From: Fibrobacter sp.
GTDB lineage: Bacteria; Fibrobacterota; Fibrobacteria; Fibrobacterales; Fibrobacteraceae
Length of the DNA stretch: 64,000 bases
Reading direction: 5' to 3'
NCBI GenBank assembly: GCA_024398845.1
Contig: JAKSIM010000002.1
Location: 1 to 64,000 of the forward strand
This document shows positions 25,913-42,022 of the stretch, piece by piece (within the stretch, counting starts at the first letter, position 1; the number at the start of each line of letters is the position of its first letter). The notes under the pieces are model-generated. The model ran no database searches, was not told the origin of the DNA, and saw only the letters and a list, made by a program, of their open reading frames with translations. The translations under genes and the position numbers were made by a program.

Positions 25913-27589
25913 ATGGCGTGTATAAAAAAAGCTGTAGGCTTTGCGGCCGCTATTGCGTGTATTGCATTTGCCGCCCCGAATCCAAATTTCCATATCTACT
26001 TCGCTTACGGACAAAGTAATATGGCCGGTAACGGCGATATCGTGCCTTCTGTAGATCAGGCTACACCTCCCAAGAATTTCTTGATGATTGCCTCCCATAC
26101 TGCGAATGCCAGCAGCCGTGCAGGGCAAACAAACCAATCCATCGAAACTGGTAATTGGTATGCCGCCATTCCTCCAATGTTCCACCCCTCCGAACGCCTT
26201 TCCCCTGCTGATTACTTTGGCCGCGCCATGGTAGATTCCTTGCCGGGTGTTACCGTGGGTATTATCCCTGTGGCCATTGGCGCCGTGAGTATCGATGCCT
26301 TTGTGCCGAGTAAGTACCAGGCCTATTTTAGTTCTGCCGCAAGTTATATTCAGGGCTGGGCTAAGGACTACGACATGAACCCGCACCAGAGAATGGTGGA
26401 CCTTGGCAAAAAGGCCATGGAAGTGGGCGTTATCAAGGGCTTTATTTTCCATCAGGGTGAATCCGACGGAGCCGACGATAACTGGCGTAACCGCGTTTAT
26501 GATTCCTACAAGAGCATCGTTGATGAACTTGGCCTGGATGAAAACGAAGTGGCCTTTGTCGCGGGCGAAATGATGAACGACCCCTCGGGCAATTCTGGCC
26601 AGGGCAGCTGCTGCAGCAGCAAGAATGGTGGTGTCGCTCAACTGAAAGATAAATTCAAGAAATTTGGCTTGGCCTCTTCTTCGGGCTTGCATGGGAACGG
26701 CAATGATCCTTACCATTTTAATCGTGAAGGCGTGATTGAACTTGGCAAGCGTTACTGCTCCGAAATGCTCAAGCTCATCGACAAGACAATCGACCCGGAT
26801 GCTCCTGCGGTGGATCTTGTTGACCCCAGTAATTCCACCGTGCCGGACGCGCCTCCTGAAGAATACGGCCCTTACGGCGATGCTCCTATTGCAATCCCTG
26901 GTACAGTTGAAGCGGAACAGTATAATAAAGGTGGCTCTGGCAAGGCGTATTTGGACAACGACAAGACGAACCAGGGTGGCAAATTCCGTAAGGACGAAGT
27001 TGACCTCTACCAGCCGAATATGGGCATTGTCGTTGGCTACAATCAAACGGGCGAATGGCTCAAGTACACCGTGAAGGTGGAAGCCGATGGCGAATATGAA
27101 ATTTCCGCCTTGGTTGCCGGAGATAACGGTACGGGAAGTTTTGTGCTTTACATGGACGACGAACGTATTGGCGATGAAATCGTGAATAAGGGAGCCGGTT
27201 TTGACACTTATGAAAGCGTTAGTGGCGGGAAGGCCAACCTCAAGGCGGGCGAACACGAATTGAAACTTGAAATCACGAACGATTGGATTGATATTGACTA
27301 CGTGGAATTCAAGAAGGCTTCAACAAGCCCGTCCGATACCGGAAAAACGTTGATTTTAGCTCAAAATCTCGGTATGAATATTACCGAAGCGGAATCTACG
27401 TTTGGTGTACTCGATGTGCAGGGTCGTCAACTGCAGAGCTTTAAGGCTAAAAATATGGCTGAAGCCATTGAAATTGCGAAAAAAAGTGTGATGCAGAACA
27501 TAGTTTCTGGAGGTACATATTTTGTATTTTCAAAGAGAGGGAGCAAGATAACCCAATTGCATAAGGTGGTAACCTATGAAAACAAGTGA
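25913..27589 (+). CDS. Secreted CE6 acetyl xylan esterase with CBM6
   Basis: The 558-residue protein starts at the ATG at 25913 (AAAGGGA before it). Signal peptide to CIAFA. The SGNH-like esterase domain of family CE6 covers about 22-300: Ser35 in AYGQSNMAG, the block FIFHQGESDG near 185, and Asp265/His268 in DPYHFN. It removes O-acetyl groups from xylan, opening it to the GH10, GH30 and GH43 enzymes encoded nearby. CBM6 spans about 327-465, and a long form of the basic tail about 495-558. A CE6+CBM6 protein of this design is known from F. succinogenes. A small ORF starts within its last codons. Confidence 0.88.
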   Translation: MACIKKAVGFAAAIACIAFAAPNPNFHIYFAYGQSNMAGNGDIVPSVDQATPPKNFLMIASHTANASSRAGQTNQSIETGNWYAAIPPMFHPSERLSPADYFGRAMVDSLPGVTVGIIPVAIGAVSIDAFVPSKYQAYFSSAASYIQGWAKDYDMNPHQRMVDLGKKAMEVGVIKGFIFHQGESDGADDNWRNRVYDSYKSIVDELGLDENEVAFVAGEMMNDPSGNSGQGSCCSSKNGGVAQLKDKFKKFGLASSSGLHGNGNDPYHFNREGVIELGKRYCSEMLKLIDKTIDPDAPAVDLVDPSNSTVPDAPPEEYGPYGDAPIAIPGTVEAEQYNKGGSGKAYLDNDKTNQGGKFRKDEVDLYQPNMGIVVGYNQTGEWLKYTVKVEADGEYEISALVAGDNGTGSFVLYMDDERIGDEIVNKGAGFDTYESVSGGKANLKAGEHELKLEITNDWIDIDYVEFKKASTSPSDTGKTLILAQNLGMNITEAESTFGVLDVQGRQLQSFKAKNMAEAIEIAKKSVMQNIVSGGTYFVFSKRGSKITQLHKVVTYENK

Positions 27590-27659
27590 GCTCCTCGTCG
27601 TTAAACAGATTGTGTTCTTTACGGCTGTAGCGACCCTTCTTGGATTTATCTACGGTTAG
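27576..27659 (+). CDS. Possible 27-residue membrane peptide overlapping the CE6 end
   Basis: ATG at 27576 to TAG at 27659 encodes MKTSELLVVKQ followed by a hydrophobic stretch VFFTAVATLLGFIYG. AAGGTGG lies six bases before the ATG, a good ribosome-binding site. The start overlaps the CE6 stop by 14 bases, and the transcript terminator follows at 27685-27712. The peptide could span the membrane once. There is no homology evidence; it may also be chance. Confidence 0.35.
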   Translation: MKTSELLVVKQIVFFTAVATLLGFIYG

Positions 27660-27684
27660 GTTTCTCTTGATCATCGAACAAAAG

Positions 27685-27712
27685 CCTCGGTTGTGTACCG
27701 AGTTTTTTTTTT
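27685..27712 (+). terminator. Terminator of CE6 transcript
   Basis: CTCGG-TTGTGTA-CCGAG is followed by ten T residues. Confidence 0.8.
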
Positions 27713-27732
27713 GTGTCTGTTATTGCAAGCCA

Positions 27733-27747
27733 TTGATAAAACATCCA
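27733..27747 (+). promoter_or_regulatory. Xylan-locus operator site 5
   Basis: TTGATAAAACATCCA, 72 bases before the GH43 copy C ATG. Confidence 0.55.
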
Positions 27748-27819
27748 TAAAACTTTGTTAGAAAAGTGTATAAGTGAGATACTTATAAAATATTTTATAG
27801 GGGAACAAGGAGTTCAAAA

Positions 27820-30114
27820 ATGGGATGTTTTAAAAGAATTGCAGGTGCCGCGCTGGTGGCTGTAGGCCTTGCAGGTGCTGTTTCCGTGAGCAATCCGATT
27901 ATTTGGTCTGATTCTCCGGATCCGTCAATTGTGCGAGTGGGTGAAAACTACTACATGGTGACCACTACCATGCATTACGCTCCGGGTGTTCCTATTTTTA
28001 AAAGCACCGATTTGGCCCAGTGGCGTACAATTGGTTATGTGTACGAAACTCTTGCCAATAACGATAATATCAATTTGAATGGTGGCAAGGACGCCTATGG
28101 TAAGGGCTCCTGGGCTTCTAGCATTCGCTATCGCGAAAAGGACGGCTATTACTACGTTCTTACGCCGTCTTATACCACCAATAAAACTCATTTGTACAAA
28201 ACCAAGGATATTGAAAATGGCGGATGGAGTGAAATTCAATTGCCGTTCTATCATGACCCTTCGTTGTTCTTTGATGATGACGGAACCGCATGGATCTTTT
28301 ATGGCAGCGGTGACCAGATTAGCTATGTGCAGTTGAACGATGATGCCAGTGGCGTGAAGGCTGGCGGCAAGAGCGGTAAACTCGGTGGTGTAAGCGTCAA
28401 CCAGGTGACGGGTACGAGCAATTACTATGTGCAGCAGGAAGGCTCCCACATGGAAAAGGTGAACGGAGAATATTACCTGTTCACGATTTCTTGGCCGGCT
28501 GGTTCTTGCCGTAGTGAAATTGTTTACCGTTCCAAGAGCCTGCTCTCGGGCTTTAGCGGCAGAATTTTCTTGCAGGCCAATGGCGTTGCACAGGGCGGTA
28601 TTTTTGATACTCCCGATGGCAATTGGTATGCGTTACTGTTCCGCGATTCTGGCCCGGTGGGTCGTATTTCTCACTTGGTTCCTACCGTGTGGAAAGATGG
28701 CTGGCCGGAACCTGCTGGCGGTTCCAAGAGTGCGCCTGCAACTCTTGACTTGCCGAATGAACCGGAACCGGGTTATGGCTTGGTGACTTCTGATGATTTT
28801 GATGGTGAAGAATTGCGCTTGGAATGGCAATGGAACCACAATCCGGATAACAGCAAGTGGGCTTTGACCGATGGTAAGCTCCGCATTACGACGGGTCGTA
28901 CGGATTCTCGCATTGTGAATGCCAAAAACACCCTCACGCAGCGAACCTTTGGCCCCAAGTGCGTTGGCCGCACTCTGGTAGATGGCGCTGGCATGAAGGA
29001 AGGTGACTTGGCGGGTATTGCTGCTCTTCAGGATGACAAGGGCTTTGTTGCTCTCACGAAGAGCGGCAACGGTTACAAGGTCGTGATGTACCAGGGAACT
29101 CAGGATGGAGAAACCATGAAGGAGTCTGTGGATATTGATGGCTCGCAGGTTTATCTCCGCACGGATTTCGATATTCCTATTGACAAGGGTACGGCGTCTT
29201 TCTATTACAGCACGGATGGTTCCAGCTGGAAGAAAATTGGTACGAATGTCAACTTGAGTTTCAACCTGCACTTTTTCACGGGTTATCGCTTTGCTTTGTT
29301 CAACTTTGCGACAAAGACTGCCGGCGGCTATGCTGAATTCGATTGGTTTAAGGTCGGCGAAACCGCAAATGACGAAATCAAGCTAGACGACAATTCTGCA
29401 GAACCGGTACCGCAGTCTCCGTATTGCGAATCGGGGGAAAACTGCGTGGCTGCAGCCGTTCCGGGTCGTATTGAAGCTGAAAATTTTGATATTCCGGGTG
29501 TTGGCAGTAAGAACAAGTCCTATAAGGATAATGATGGCGAAAATCAGGGCGATGCGGATTTCCGTGCCGACATGGGTGTGGATGTTGTGCTGGGCGGCTC
29601 GGGTAAGGCTATTGGCTACACCAATGAAGGCGAATGGTTGGAATACACAATTAATGTGAAAACGGCAGGAACTTATGACCTTTATGCAAATGTTGCTAGC
29701 GGTTCTGAAACCTCTGGATTCCAGTTCTCCGTAGATGGGGAAAATGTTACGGATGCTTTTACGGCTCCCAAAACTGGTGAAGATTGGAGTGTTTATGATA
29801 CGGTCAAGGTTGGCTCGGTAAAACTTGATGCTGGTGATCATGAAGTCCGCCTTACCATTACGGGAAGCTTTGTGAATATAGACTGGTTCCAGTTTATTGA
29901 AGAAGGCAATGTTATTGAAGAACCGGAAATGGCTATTTCTAACAAGTTTGTTGGTGACGTTTCTTTTGAAATGATGAAGAATGCTCGCAATGTGCAGTAC
30001 TTTGATTTGCAGGGCCATCGTTTGAAGGAATCGGCGACGTTGAACGCAGGTGTTTACCTGGTTAAGGTCCCCGGAGTGGGGAGCCGCTTGATTCGCGTCG
30101 AAAAGAACCATTAA
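27820..30114 (+). CDS. Secreted GH43 beta-xylosidase-type enzyme with beta-sandwich and CBM6 (copy C)
   Basis: The 764-residue protein starts at 27820 after AAGGAG. Signal peptide to about residue 23. The GH43 domain (about 25-310) shows Asp in DSPDPSIVRVGENYY, Asp in FYHDPSLFFDDDG and Glu in QQEGSHMEKVNGEYY. Unlike copies A and B it is followed by the large C-terminal beta-sandwich typical of GH43 beta-xylosidase/arabinofuranosidases (about 320-525, FDGEELRLEWQWNHNP ... WFKVGE). CBM6 covers about 546-690, then a short basic tail (FDLQGHRLK ... GVYLVKV). It likely releases xylose or arabinose from arabinoxylan oligosaccharides. Confidence 0.88.
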   Translation: MGCFKRIAGAALVAVGLAGAVSVSNPIIWSDSPDPSIVRVGENYYMVTTTMHYAPGVPIFKSTDLAQWRTIGYVYETLANNDNINLNGGKDAYGKGSWASSIRYREKDGYYYVLTPSYTTNKTHLYKTKDIENGGWSEIQLPFYHDPSLFFDDDGTAWIFYGSGDQISYVQLNDDASGVKAGGKSGKLGGVSVNQVTGTSNYYVQQEGSHMEKVNGEYYLFTISWPAGSCRSEIVYRSKSLLSGFSGRIFLQANGVAQGGIFDTPDGNWYALLFRDSGPVGRISHLVPTVWKDGWPEPAGGSKSAPATLDLPNEPEPGYGLVTSDDFDGEELRLEWQWNHNPDNSKWALTDGKLRITTGRTDSRIVNAKNTLTQRTFGPKCVGRTLVDGAGMKEGDLAGIAALQDDKGFVALTKSGNGYKVVMYQGTQDGETMKESVDIDGSQVYLRTDFDIPIDKGTASFYYSTDGSSWKKIGTNVNLSFNLHFFTGYRFALFNFATKTAGGYAEFDWFKVGETANDEIKLDDNSAEPVPQSPYCESGENCVAAAVPGRIEAENFDIPGVGSKNKSYKDNDGENQGDADFRADMGVDVVLGGSGKAIGYTNEGEWLEYTINVKTAGTYDLYANVASGSETSGFQFSVDGENVTDAFTAPKTGEDWSVYDTVKVGSVKLDAGDHEVRLTITGSFVNIDWFQFIEEGNVIEEPEMAISNKFVGDVSFEMMKNARNVQYFDLQGHRLKESATLNAGVYLVKVPGVGSRLIRVEKNH

Positions 30115-30136
30115 AAACTCCATAACCATACCCTCT

Positions 30137-30169
30137 AGGTCTCTCTGCGAAAGCGGGGAGACCTTTTTT
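30137..30169 (+). terminator. Terminator of GH43 copy C
   Basis: AGGTCTCTC-TGCGAAAGCG-GGGAGACCT is followed by a T run. Confidence 0.85.
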
Positions 30170-30193
30170 GCCTGAGGCCATAAAAATTCAATA

Positions 30194-30208
30194 TTGATAA
30201 ACTGTCCA
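30194..30208 (+). promoter_or_regulatory. Xylan-locus operator site 6
   Basis: TTGATAAACTGTCCA, 67 bases before the chosen start of GH43 copy D. Confidence 0.55.
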
Positions 30209-30275
30209 TAAAATGTACTTGGCGGCAAAAGATTTATGAGGAGATATCAAATATTTTTAAGGTAGAATGATAAAC

Positions 30276-32393
30276 ATGGTGGGTTCAAAGATGCTTGGAA
30301 TGAAAAAAGTAAGCCTAGTGCTGGCTTTTGGCGCTGTAGCCGCTTTTGCGGACAATCCGATTATCCAAACGTACTATTCACCGGACCCGGCTCCTGTCGT
30401 GTTTGGCGATACGGTTTGCGTCTATACCGGTAACGACGAAGGCGGTTCCTTCTTTACCATGCATGGTTGGCGTGTTTCGTGCACGACCGATATGGTGAAC
30501 TGGACCGACATGAATACGCTTATCCTGGAAGCGGGCGACTTTAACGGCAACGCCAAGAAGAACGGTGACTGGGCTTCTCAATGCATTCGACGCAATGGTA
30601 AGTATTACTACTACGTGACTGTGGAATCCTCTTCTGGGGGAGGCCGCGCTGTGAACGTCGCTGTTTCCGATACTAAGGAAGGCCCTTTCAAGGACGCTCT
30701 CAATGGAAAGCATTTGGCTGGCCCGAACTGGGATTACATCGACCCGACCGTGTTTATCGATGACGACGGCCAGGCTTATCTCTACTGGGGTAACCCGGCC
30801 CTTTATTCGGCAAAACTCAATGAAGACATGATTTCGTTTGATGGAAAAATCCAATCGACAAAAGACGGATTCAATGGTAAGTACACCGAAGGCCCGTGGA
30901 TTCACAAGCGCAATAACAAGTACTACATGATTTACGCTGCCGGAGGCATTCCGGAATCCATTGACTATTCCTGGAGCGATTCTCCGATGGGTCCGTGGAC
31001 ATACAAGGGAACCATTATGCCGAGTAACGAATCGGGAGCCGCATTCACGGTGCATTCCGGCGTTATCGATTTCAAGGGCCATAGCTACTTCTTCTACCAT
31101 AACCAGCGTCGCGTCCCGGGTGCAGGCGGCTATTCCCGCACTTCTGCCGTGGAAGAATTTACCTGGAAGGAAGATGGAACCTTCCCGACAATTCACATGA
31201 CCGATGAAGGCGTCACGAAGCCTGTCAAGAATTTGGACCCGTATACTCGCGTTGAAGCCGAAACCAAGGCATGGGTCGAAGGAATCAATCTGAACAAGTC
31301 CGGTGGATACACCATTATCCAGAATGTTGAAACCGAGGGCAAGAGAGTCTACCTCACGAACATGAATAAGGACTCCTATACCAAGGTTCGCTTTGTGGAT
31401 ATGAGCGATGGCGCCGACAATATCGTTGTCTGCACCAAGGGCGGCTCTGGAAAGATTGAACTCCACGTAGGCTCTGCCAAGGGGGATTTGCTTTCGACAA
31501 TCAACGTCCCTGCAAGCGACGATTGGACGGAAAGCTCCTTTGAAGTGACTGGCGCCGACGGCGTCCAGGACCTTTACTTTGTATTCAAGGAAGGAAACTT
31601 CAAGTTTGATTACTGGTATTTTGAAAGCAATGCCCAGGCTGTTCCGCAGGAACCGTTCAAGGGTACGCCTTTCGCTATTCCGGGAACCATCCAGATGGAA
31701 GATTTCGATAAGACGGGTGTTGGTCGCGGCAACAAGTCTTTCCAGGATAATGATGCTGAAAATCATGGCGATAGCGAATATCGTAAGGATGATGCTCCGT
31801 CTGTTGATTTGTACAATAAGTCCGGCGATCGCATTGTGGTGGGTTACATTCAGAAAGGTGAATGGCTTGCCTATACGGTTGACATTGCCGAAGCGGGAGA
31901 CTATACCATGTTTGCGTCGGTCGCATCAGATGGTGGCTCTAGTTTTAGCATGACTCTTGATAGTACAGTTGTTGCAGAAACTATCGAGGTTCCCAAGGCT
32001 GTAAAGGCTGAAGGCGATACGACGCAGAACTTTGATGACTATGCCAAGGTGAGAGTCAATGTGACACTTCCTGCAGGCAAGCATATTTTGCGCATGACTG
32101 CTACGAATGATTGGTTTGATATTGACTATGTCAAGTTTGTCAAGGGCAAAAATGCCGAGGATACCATTCCTCAAAGCCTATATGGCAAAGCGCAGTTGGT
32201 GAATAACTCCGTTGCAGGAATACACTCGGCTCAGGTATTTGACATGAATGGCAGGTATCTTGGCAATGTGCGTGTGAATAGCTCTGCATACGACGAAATG
32301 CTACAAAGTCTACGTAGTGCCGGATTTACGAATGGTTCTTATTTTGTTCGTATTCCGGGAATGAAAACGTTGAAACTTAATGCTGTAAAATAA
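30276..32393 (+). CDS. Secreted GH43 arabinoxylan arabinofuranohydrolase-like enzyme with two CBM6 (copy D)
   Basis: The protein has about 705 residues. Three starts are possible: 30267, 30276 and 30300. AAGGTAG about 11 bases before 30276 favours that one, while 30300 (MKKVSLVLAFGAVAAFA) gives the cleanest signal peptide. The GH43 domain has Asp in YYSPDPAPVVFGD, Asp in YIDPTVFIDDDG and Glu in YTEGPWIHKRNNKYY. The opening NPIIQTYYSPDPAP and TGNDEGG resemble the arabinoxylan arabinofuranohydrolases of the XynD type. A first CBM6 (about 320-455) and a second (about 467-620) are followed by the tail FDMNGRYLG ... GSYFVRI. It removes arabinose from xylan chains, if the family resemblance holds. 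Confidence 0.87.
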   Translation: MVGSKMLGMKKVSLVLAFGAVAAFADNPIIQTYYSPDPAPVVFGDTVCVYTGNDEGGSFFTMHGWRVSCTTDMVNWTDMNTLILEAGDFNGNAKKNGDWASQCIRRNGKYYYYVTVESSSGGGRAVNVAVSDTKEGPFKDALNGKHLAGPNWDYIDPTVFIDDDGQAYLYWGNPALYSAKLNEDMISFDGKIQSTKDGFNGKYTEGPWIHKRNNKYYMIYAAGGIPESIDYSWSDSPMGPWTYKGTIMPSNESGAAFTVHSGVIDFKGHSYFFYHNQRRVPGAGGYSRTSAVEEFTWKEDGTFPTIHMTDEGVTKPVKNLDPYTRVEAETKAWVEGINLNKSGGYTIIQNVETEGKRVYLTNMNKDSYTKVRFVDMSDGADNIVVCTKGGSGKIELHVGSAKGDLLSTINVPASDDWTESSFEVTGADGVQDLYFVFKEGNFKFDYWYFESNAQAVPQEPFKGTPFAIPGTIQMEDFDKTGVGRGNKSFQDNDAENHGDSEYRKDDAPSVDLYNKSGDRIVVGYIQKGEWLAYTVDIAEAGDYTMFASVASDGGSSFSMTLDSTVVAETIEVPKAVKAEGDTTQNFDDYAKVRVNVTLPAGKHILRMTATNDWFDIDYVKFVKGKNAEDTIPQSLYGKAQLVNNSVAGIHSAQVFDMNGRYLGNVRVNSSAYDEMLQSLRSAGFTNGSYFVRIPGMKTLKLNAVK

Positions 32394-32415
32394 AGAAAAT
32401 TAAAATCCAACTTAT

Positions 32416-32444
32416 AGCCCTAGGTTTGTGCCTGGGGCTTTTTT
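32416..32444 (+). terminator. Terminator of GH43 copy D
   Basis: AGCCCTAGG-TTTGTG-CCTGGGGCT is followed by a T run. Confidence 0.8.
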
Positions 32445-32448
32445 GTTC

Positions 32449-32463
32449 TTGATAAACTGTCAA
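32449..32463 (+). promoter_or_regulatory. Xylan-locus operator site 7
   Basis: TTGATAAACTGTCAA, 73 bases before the GH141 ATG. It starts five bases after the preceding terminator. Confidence 0.5.
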
Positions 32464-32536
32464 TGGTAAAATGAAAAATGGTCTTCAAAATTGATTCTTA
32501 TGAAGATATTTTTTAAGTGGTGAAAAGGATGGATTT

Positions 32537-39012
<6,476 letters not shown>

Positions 39013-39019
39013 AAATTTA

Positions 39020-39061
39020 AAGGAGCCCTGCGGAGTTTATTTCGTGTGGCTCCATTTTTTT
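39020..39061 (+). terminator. Attenuator-like hairpin between GH2 and GH95
   Basis: GGAGCC ... GGCTCC, with an internal loop of about 20 bases, is followed by ATTTTTTTAGGG. It lies inside the four-gene run, so it may reduce rather than stop downstream transcription. Confidence 0.5.
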
Positions 39062-39072
39062 AGGGTAGGATA

Positions 39073-41970
39073 ATGAATAAGTTGTTTGCTTTTGGTGCTG
39101 CCTTTGTACTTTTAACTGCGGCGGCATTTGCGTCTCCAGAATCATCGCATGTGCTTTGGTACAATGGCGACGCGGGTTCCACGTTTACGGATGCTCTCCC
39201 GATTGGCAACGGCTATATGGGCGGCATGGTCTATGGCGGGACGGACAAGGACTACATTGGCCTTAATGAAGGTACTGTGTGGAATAGTGGCCCGGGCAAC
39301 AACAATAAGACTGATGGCGCAAGCAAACTCAAGTCCATTCGTGATGCCCTTTTCTCCGGGAACTATGCCCAAGCGGAAAATATTACGGGTTCTCTTGCCA
39401 CTTACGATATTGCTGCTTTCCAGCCTGTGGGCGACCTCGTTTTGAACGTGGGTCACAAGGGGGCCAATTATCGTCGTGAATTGGACCTTAATACAGCTAT
39501 TGCAAAAACGACTTATACTACCGACGGCGTGACCTACACTCGCGAGTATTTTGCGAGCTACCCGGATAAGGTAATTGTTGTGCATATTTCGGCTAGCGAA
39601 AAAGGCAAGGTCGGTTTTAGCGCATCGCTCACGACGCCGCACAAGAATAGCAAGGTCAGCAATTCTAACGATAATACGCTTGTGATGGATGGAACGGTGA
39701 ATTCCATCAAGTTCCAAACTCGTGTTTTAGTGAGTTCCGATGGCGGTAAAGTTTCTGCGGGGAATGGCTCCGTGAATGTGTCTGGCGCAAATTCCGCAAC
39801 CATCATTTTGAATATCGGTACGAACTTCAAGTCTTTTGAAGATGTTTCGGGAGATCCGGGGGCACTTGCAACAGCTGTCATTTCAGCCGCTAGTAAAAAG
39901 ACTTACGAACAACTTAAAGAAGCGCATTTGAAGGACTATCAAGAAATTTTCAATCGTGTTCGCTTGAATTTGGGAACTCCGGCAAGTAACGCAGGTGACG
40001 TGACCAATAGCCGCGTAAAGGCTTTCAACAGTACGGATGACCCCTCTTTTGTGGAACTGTACTATCAGTTTGGCCGCTACCTTTTGATTGCCTGCTCTCG
40101 CGAAGGTGGCCAACCGGCGAACTTGCAGGGCATTTGGAATCGCGATACGTCTCCAATGTGGGGTAGTAAGTACACGACGAACATCAACCTCGAAATGAAC
40201 TATTGGATGGTGGAGTCGGCGAACTTGCAGGAATGTGCAAAGCCGCTCTTTGAAAAAATCAAGGGCCTCGTGGTGCAGGGAAGCAAGACCGCAAAATCCA
40301 ATTGGGGTTCTGACAAGGGCTGGGTGGTTCATCACAATACCGACCTCTGGAACCGTACGGGTCCTGTGGATGGTTCCTGGGGCGTGTGGCCTTCGGGCGC
40401 AGGCTGGCTGAGTACGCACCTGTGGGAGCATTACCTCTTTACGCAAGACAAGACTTTTTTGAAGGAGTATTATTATGCTTTGAAGGGCGCCGCCGAATTC
40501 TTCCTCAACACACTTGTTGAAGAACCGAAGAGCGGGAACAAGTATTTGGTGACGGCACCAAGCGATTCTCCCGAAAATACGCATGGCGGTTACAACGTGT
40601 GCTTTGGCCCGACGATGGACAACCAGATTATTCGTGACGTGTTCAACTACACGATAGAAGCGTCCAAGATTCTTGAAACTGACGAGGAACTGCGTGCTCA
40701 GATTGAAACGGCGGTCAAACGCCTCCCGCCCAGCCGTATTGGCAAATATGGCCAGTTGATGGAATGGTTCGAGGATTGGGATGACCCGAAAAGCGACCAC
40801 CGCCACGTTTCTCACCTGTATGGACTTTTCCCGAGTGCCCAGATTTCTGTGGATGAGACAAAGGAATTGGCCGATGCTGCAAAGGAAACTTTGAAGGAAC
40901 GCGGCGACCTTGCGACGGGTTGGTCGCTTGCCTGGAAAATTAACCTCTGGGCTCGTTTGCAAGATGGCGACCACGCCTACAATCTTGTGCGTATGCTCCT
41001 CACTCCGGATCGTACGTACAATAACCTCTTTGATGCGCATCCACCGTTCCAGATTGATGGTAACTTCGGTGCGGTCTCGGGTATCAACGAAATGTTCCTG
41101 CAGAGCCAGGGCGGAAAGATTCGCATTTTGCCTGCGCTTCCGTCCAAGTGGTCGACTGGTAGCGTCGCAGGACTTCGCGCCCGCGGTGGCGTGGTGGTCG
41201 ATTCCCTCGCGTGGAAGGACGGCAAGCTTGTTTACCTGAAGCTCACCAGCGAAAATGGCGGTGCCCTGAATGTGGAATACGCCGGGAAGAAACTCTCCAT
41301 CTCGACCAAGCCGGGCTCCGATTGCGAACTCGATGGCAACTTGAAGCTTTTGAATCAGCCGGTCGAGGCAGTTGCGCTCCCCACCAAGATTAACGCCGAA
41401 GACTATGTGGAAATGTCCGGTGTCGAAATTGAAGATGACGCCGAAGGCAATACCAACATGGGCTGGATTAACGATGGTGACTATGCGACTTACTTTGTGA
41501 ATTCTCCGGCTGCGGCGACATATACCTTGAAGGCTTCCGTTGGTTCCGCTGCAGAATCAAAGAGTGAAATTATCGTCAAGGATGCGTCGGGCAAGGCTCT
41601 TGCGACTCTGACGGTGGATCCTTCCAAGACGACTGGGTGGAATGACTGGTATGAATCCGAGGCCGAGATTTCCCTCCCGAAGGGCGAACAAAAACTCACA
41701 TTTGCATTCAGTGGCGAGGACACCTTCCTTATGAACATTGATTGGATTGAGTTTGTAAATGATGGCCTTACGCATGTGGTTCCGCAGGTGACTTCTGTAA
41801 TCGCTAAAAATGCTTTGTATCGCGTTTTTGACATGAATGGAAAATTCCTTAGGAATGTGAAATTAAATGACCACGAAAGTGCTGAAAAAACGCTAAAACA
41901 GCAAGGTTTTGGTCCTGGTCGTTATGTAGTTATGGATAAAAAGTCCACGAGACTTGTTGTGGTGAAGTGA
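39073..41970 (+). CDS. Secreted GH95 alpha-L-fucosidase / alpha-L-galactosidase with CBM6-like module
   Basis: The 965-residue protein has a signal peptide to AAAFA. The GH95 design is complete: N-terminal beta-domain (WYNGDAGSTFTDALPIGNGYMGGMVYGG), linker, and an alpha/alpha barrel with NINLEMNYWM near residue 370 (the Asn pair that activates water) and FQIDGNFG near 660 (catalytic-site Asp). GH95 members invert alpha-L-fucosides or alpha-L-galactosides. A diverged CBM6 (about 770-900, INAEDYVEM ... MNIDWIEFV) and a long-form basic tail follow. The gap to GH27 is 52 bases with no terminator. Next to GH43 and GH2 genes, L-galactose on complex glucuronoarabinoxylan is a plausible substrate, as is fucosylated xyloglucan. 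Confidence 0.88.
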   Translation: MNKLFAFGAAFVLLTAAAFASPESSHVLWYNGDAGSTFTDALPIGNGYMGGMVYGGTDKDYIGLNEGTVWNSGPGNNNKTDGASKLKSIRDALFSGNYAQAENITGSLATYDIAAFQPVGDLVLNVGHKGANYRRELDLNTAIAKTTYTTDGVTYTREYFASYPDKVIVVHISASEKGKVGFSASLTTPHKNSKVSNSNDNTLVMDGTVNSIKFQTRVLVSSDGGKVSAGNGSVNVSGANSATIILNIGTNFKSFEDVSGDPGALATAVISAASKKTYEQLKEAHLKDYQEIFNRVRLNLGTPASNAGDVTNSRVKAFNSTDDPSFVELYYQFGRYLLIACSREGGQPANLQGIWNRDTSPMWGSKYTTNINLEMNYWMVESANLQECAKPLFEKIKGLVVQGSKTAKSNWGSDKGWVVHHNTDLWNRTGPVDGSWGVWPSGAGWLSTHLWEHYLFTQDKTFLKEYYYALKGAAEFFLNTLVEEPKSGNKYLVTAPSDSPENTHGGYNVCFGPTMDNQIIRDVFNYTIEASKILETDEELRAQIETAVKRLPPSRIGKYGQLMEWFEDWDDPKSDHRHVSHLYGLFPSAQISVDETKELADAAKETLKERGDLATGWSLAWKINLWARLQDGDHAYNLVRMLLTPDRTYNNLFDAHPPFQIDGNFGAVSGINEMFLQSQGGKIRILPALPSKWSTGSVAGLRARGGVVVDSLAWKDGKLVYLKLTSENGGALNVEYAGKKLSISTKPGSDCELDGNLKLLNQPVEAVALPTKINAEDYVEMSGVEIEDDAEGNTNMGWINDGDYATYFVNSPAAATYTLKASVGSAAESKSEIIVKDASGKALATLTVDPSKTTGWNDWYESEAEISLPKGEQKLTFAFSGEDTFLMNIDWIEFVNDGLTHVVPQVTSVIAKNALYRVFDMNGKFLRNVKLNDHESAEKTLKQQGFGPGRYVVMDKKSTRLVVVK

Positions 41971-42022
41971 AAAAACGACCCAAATGAAGGTACTTTTACA
42001 GTACAATCAAGGAAAATTGGGT

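Noticed and set aside
21168-27256. Long minus-strand frames opposite GH43 copy B, GH30 and CE6 (450-665 codons)
   Set aside because: They are all antisense to enzyme genes with intact catalytic motifs, show no family resemblance and have no ribosome-binding sites.
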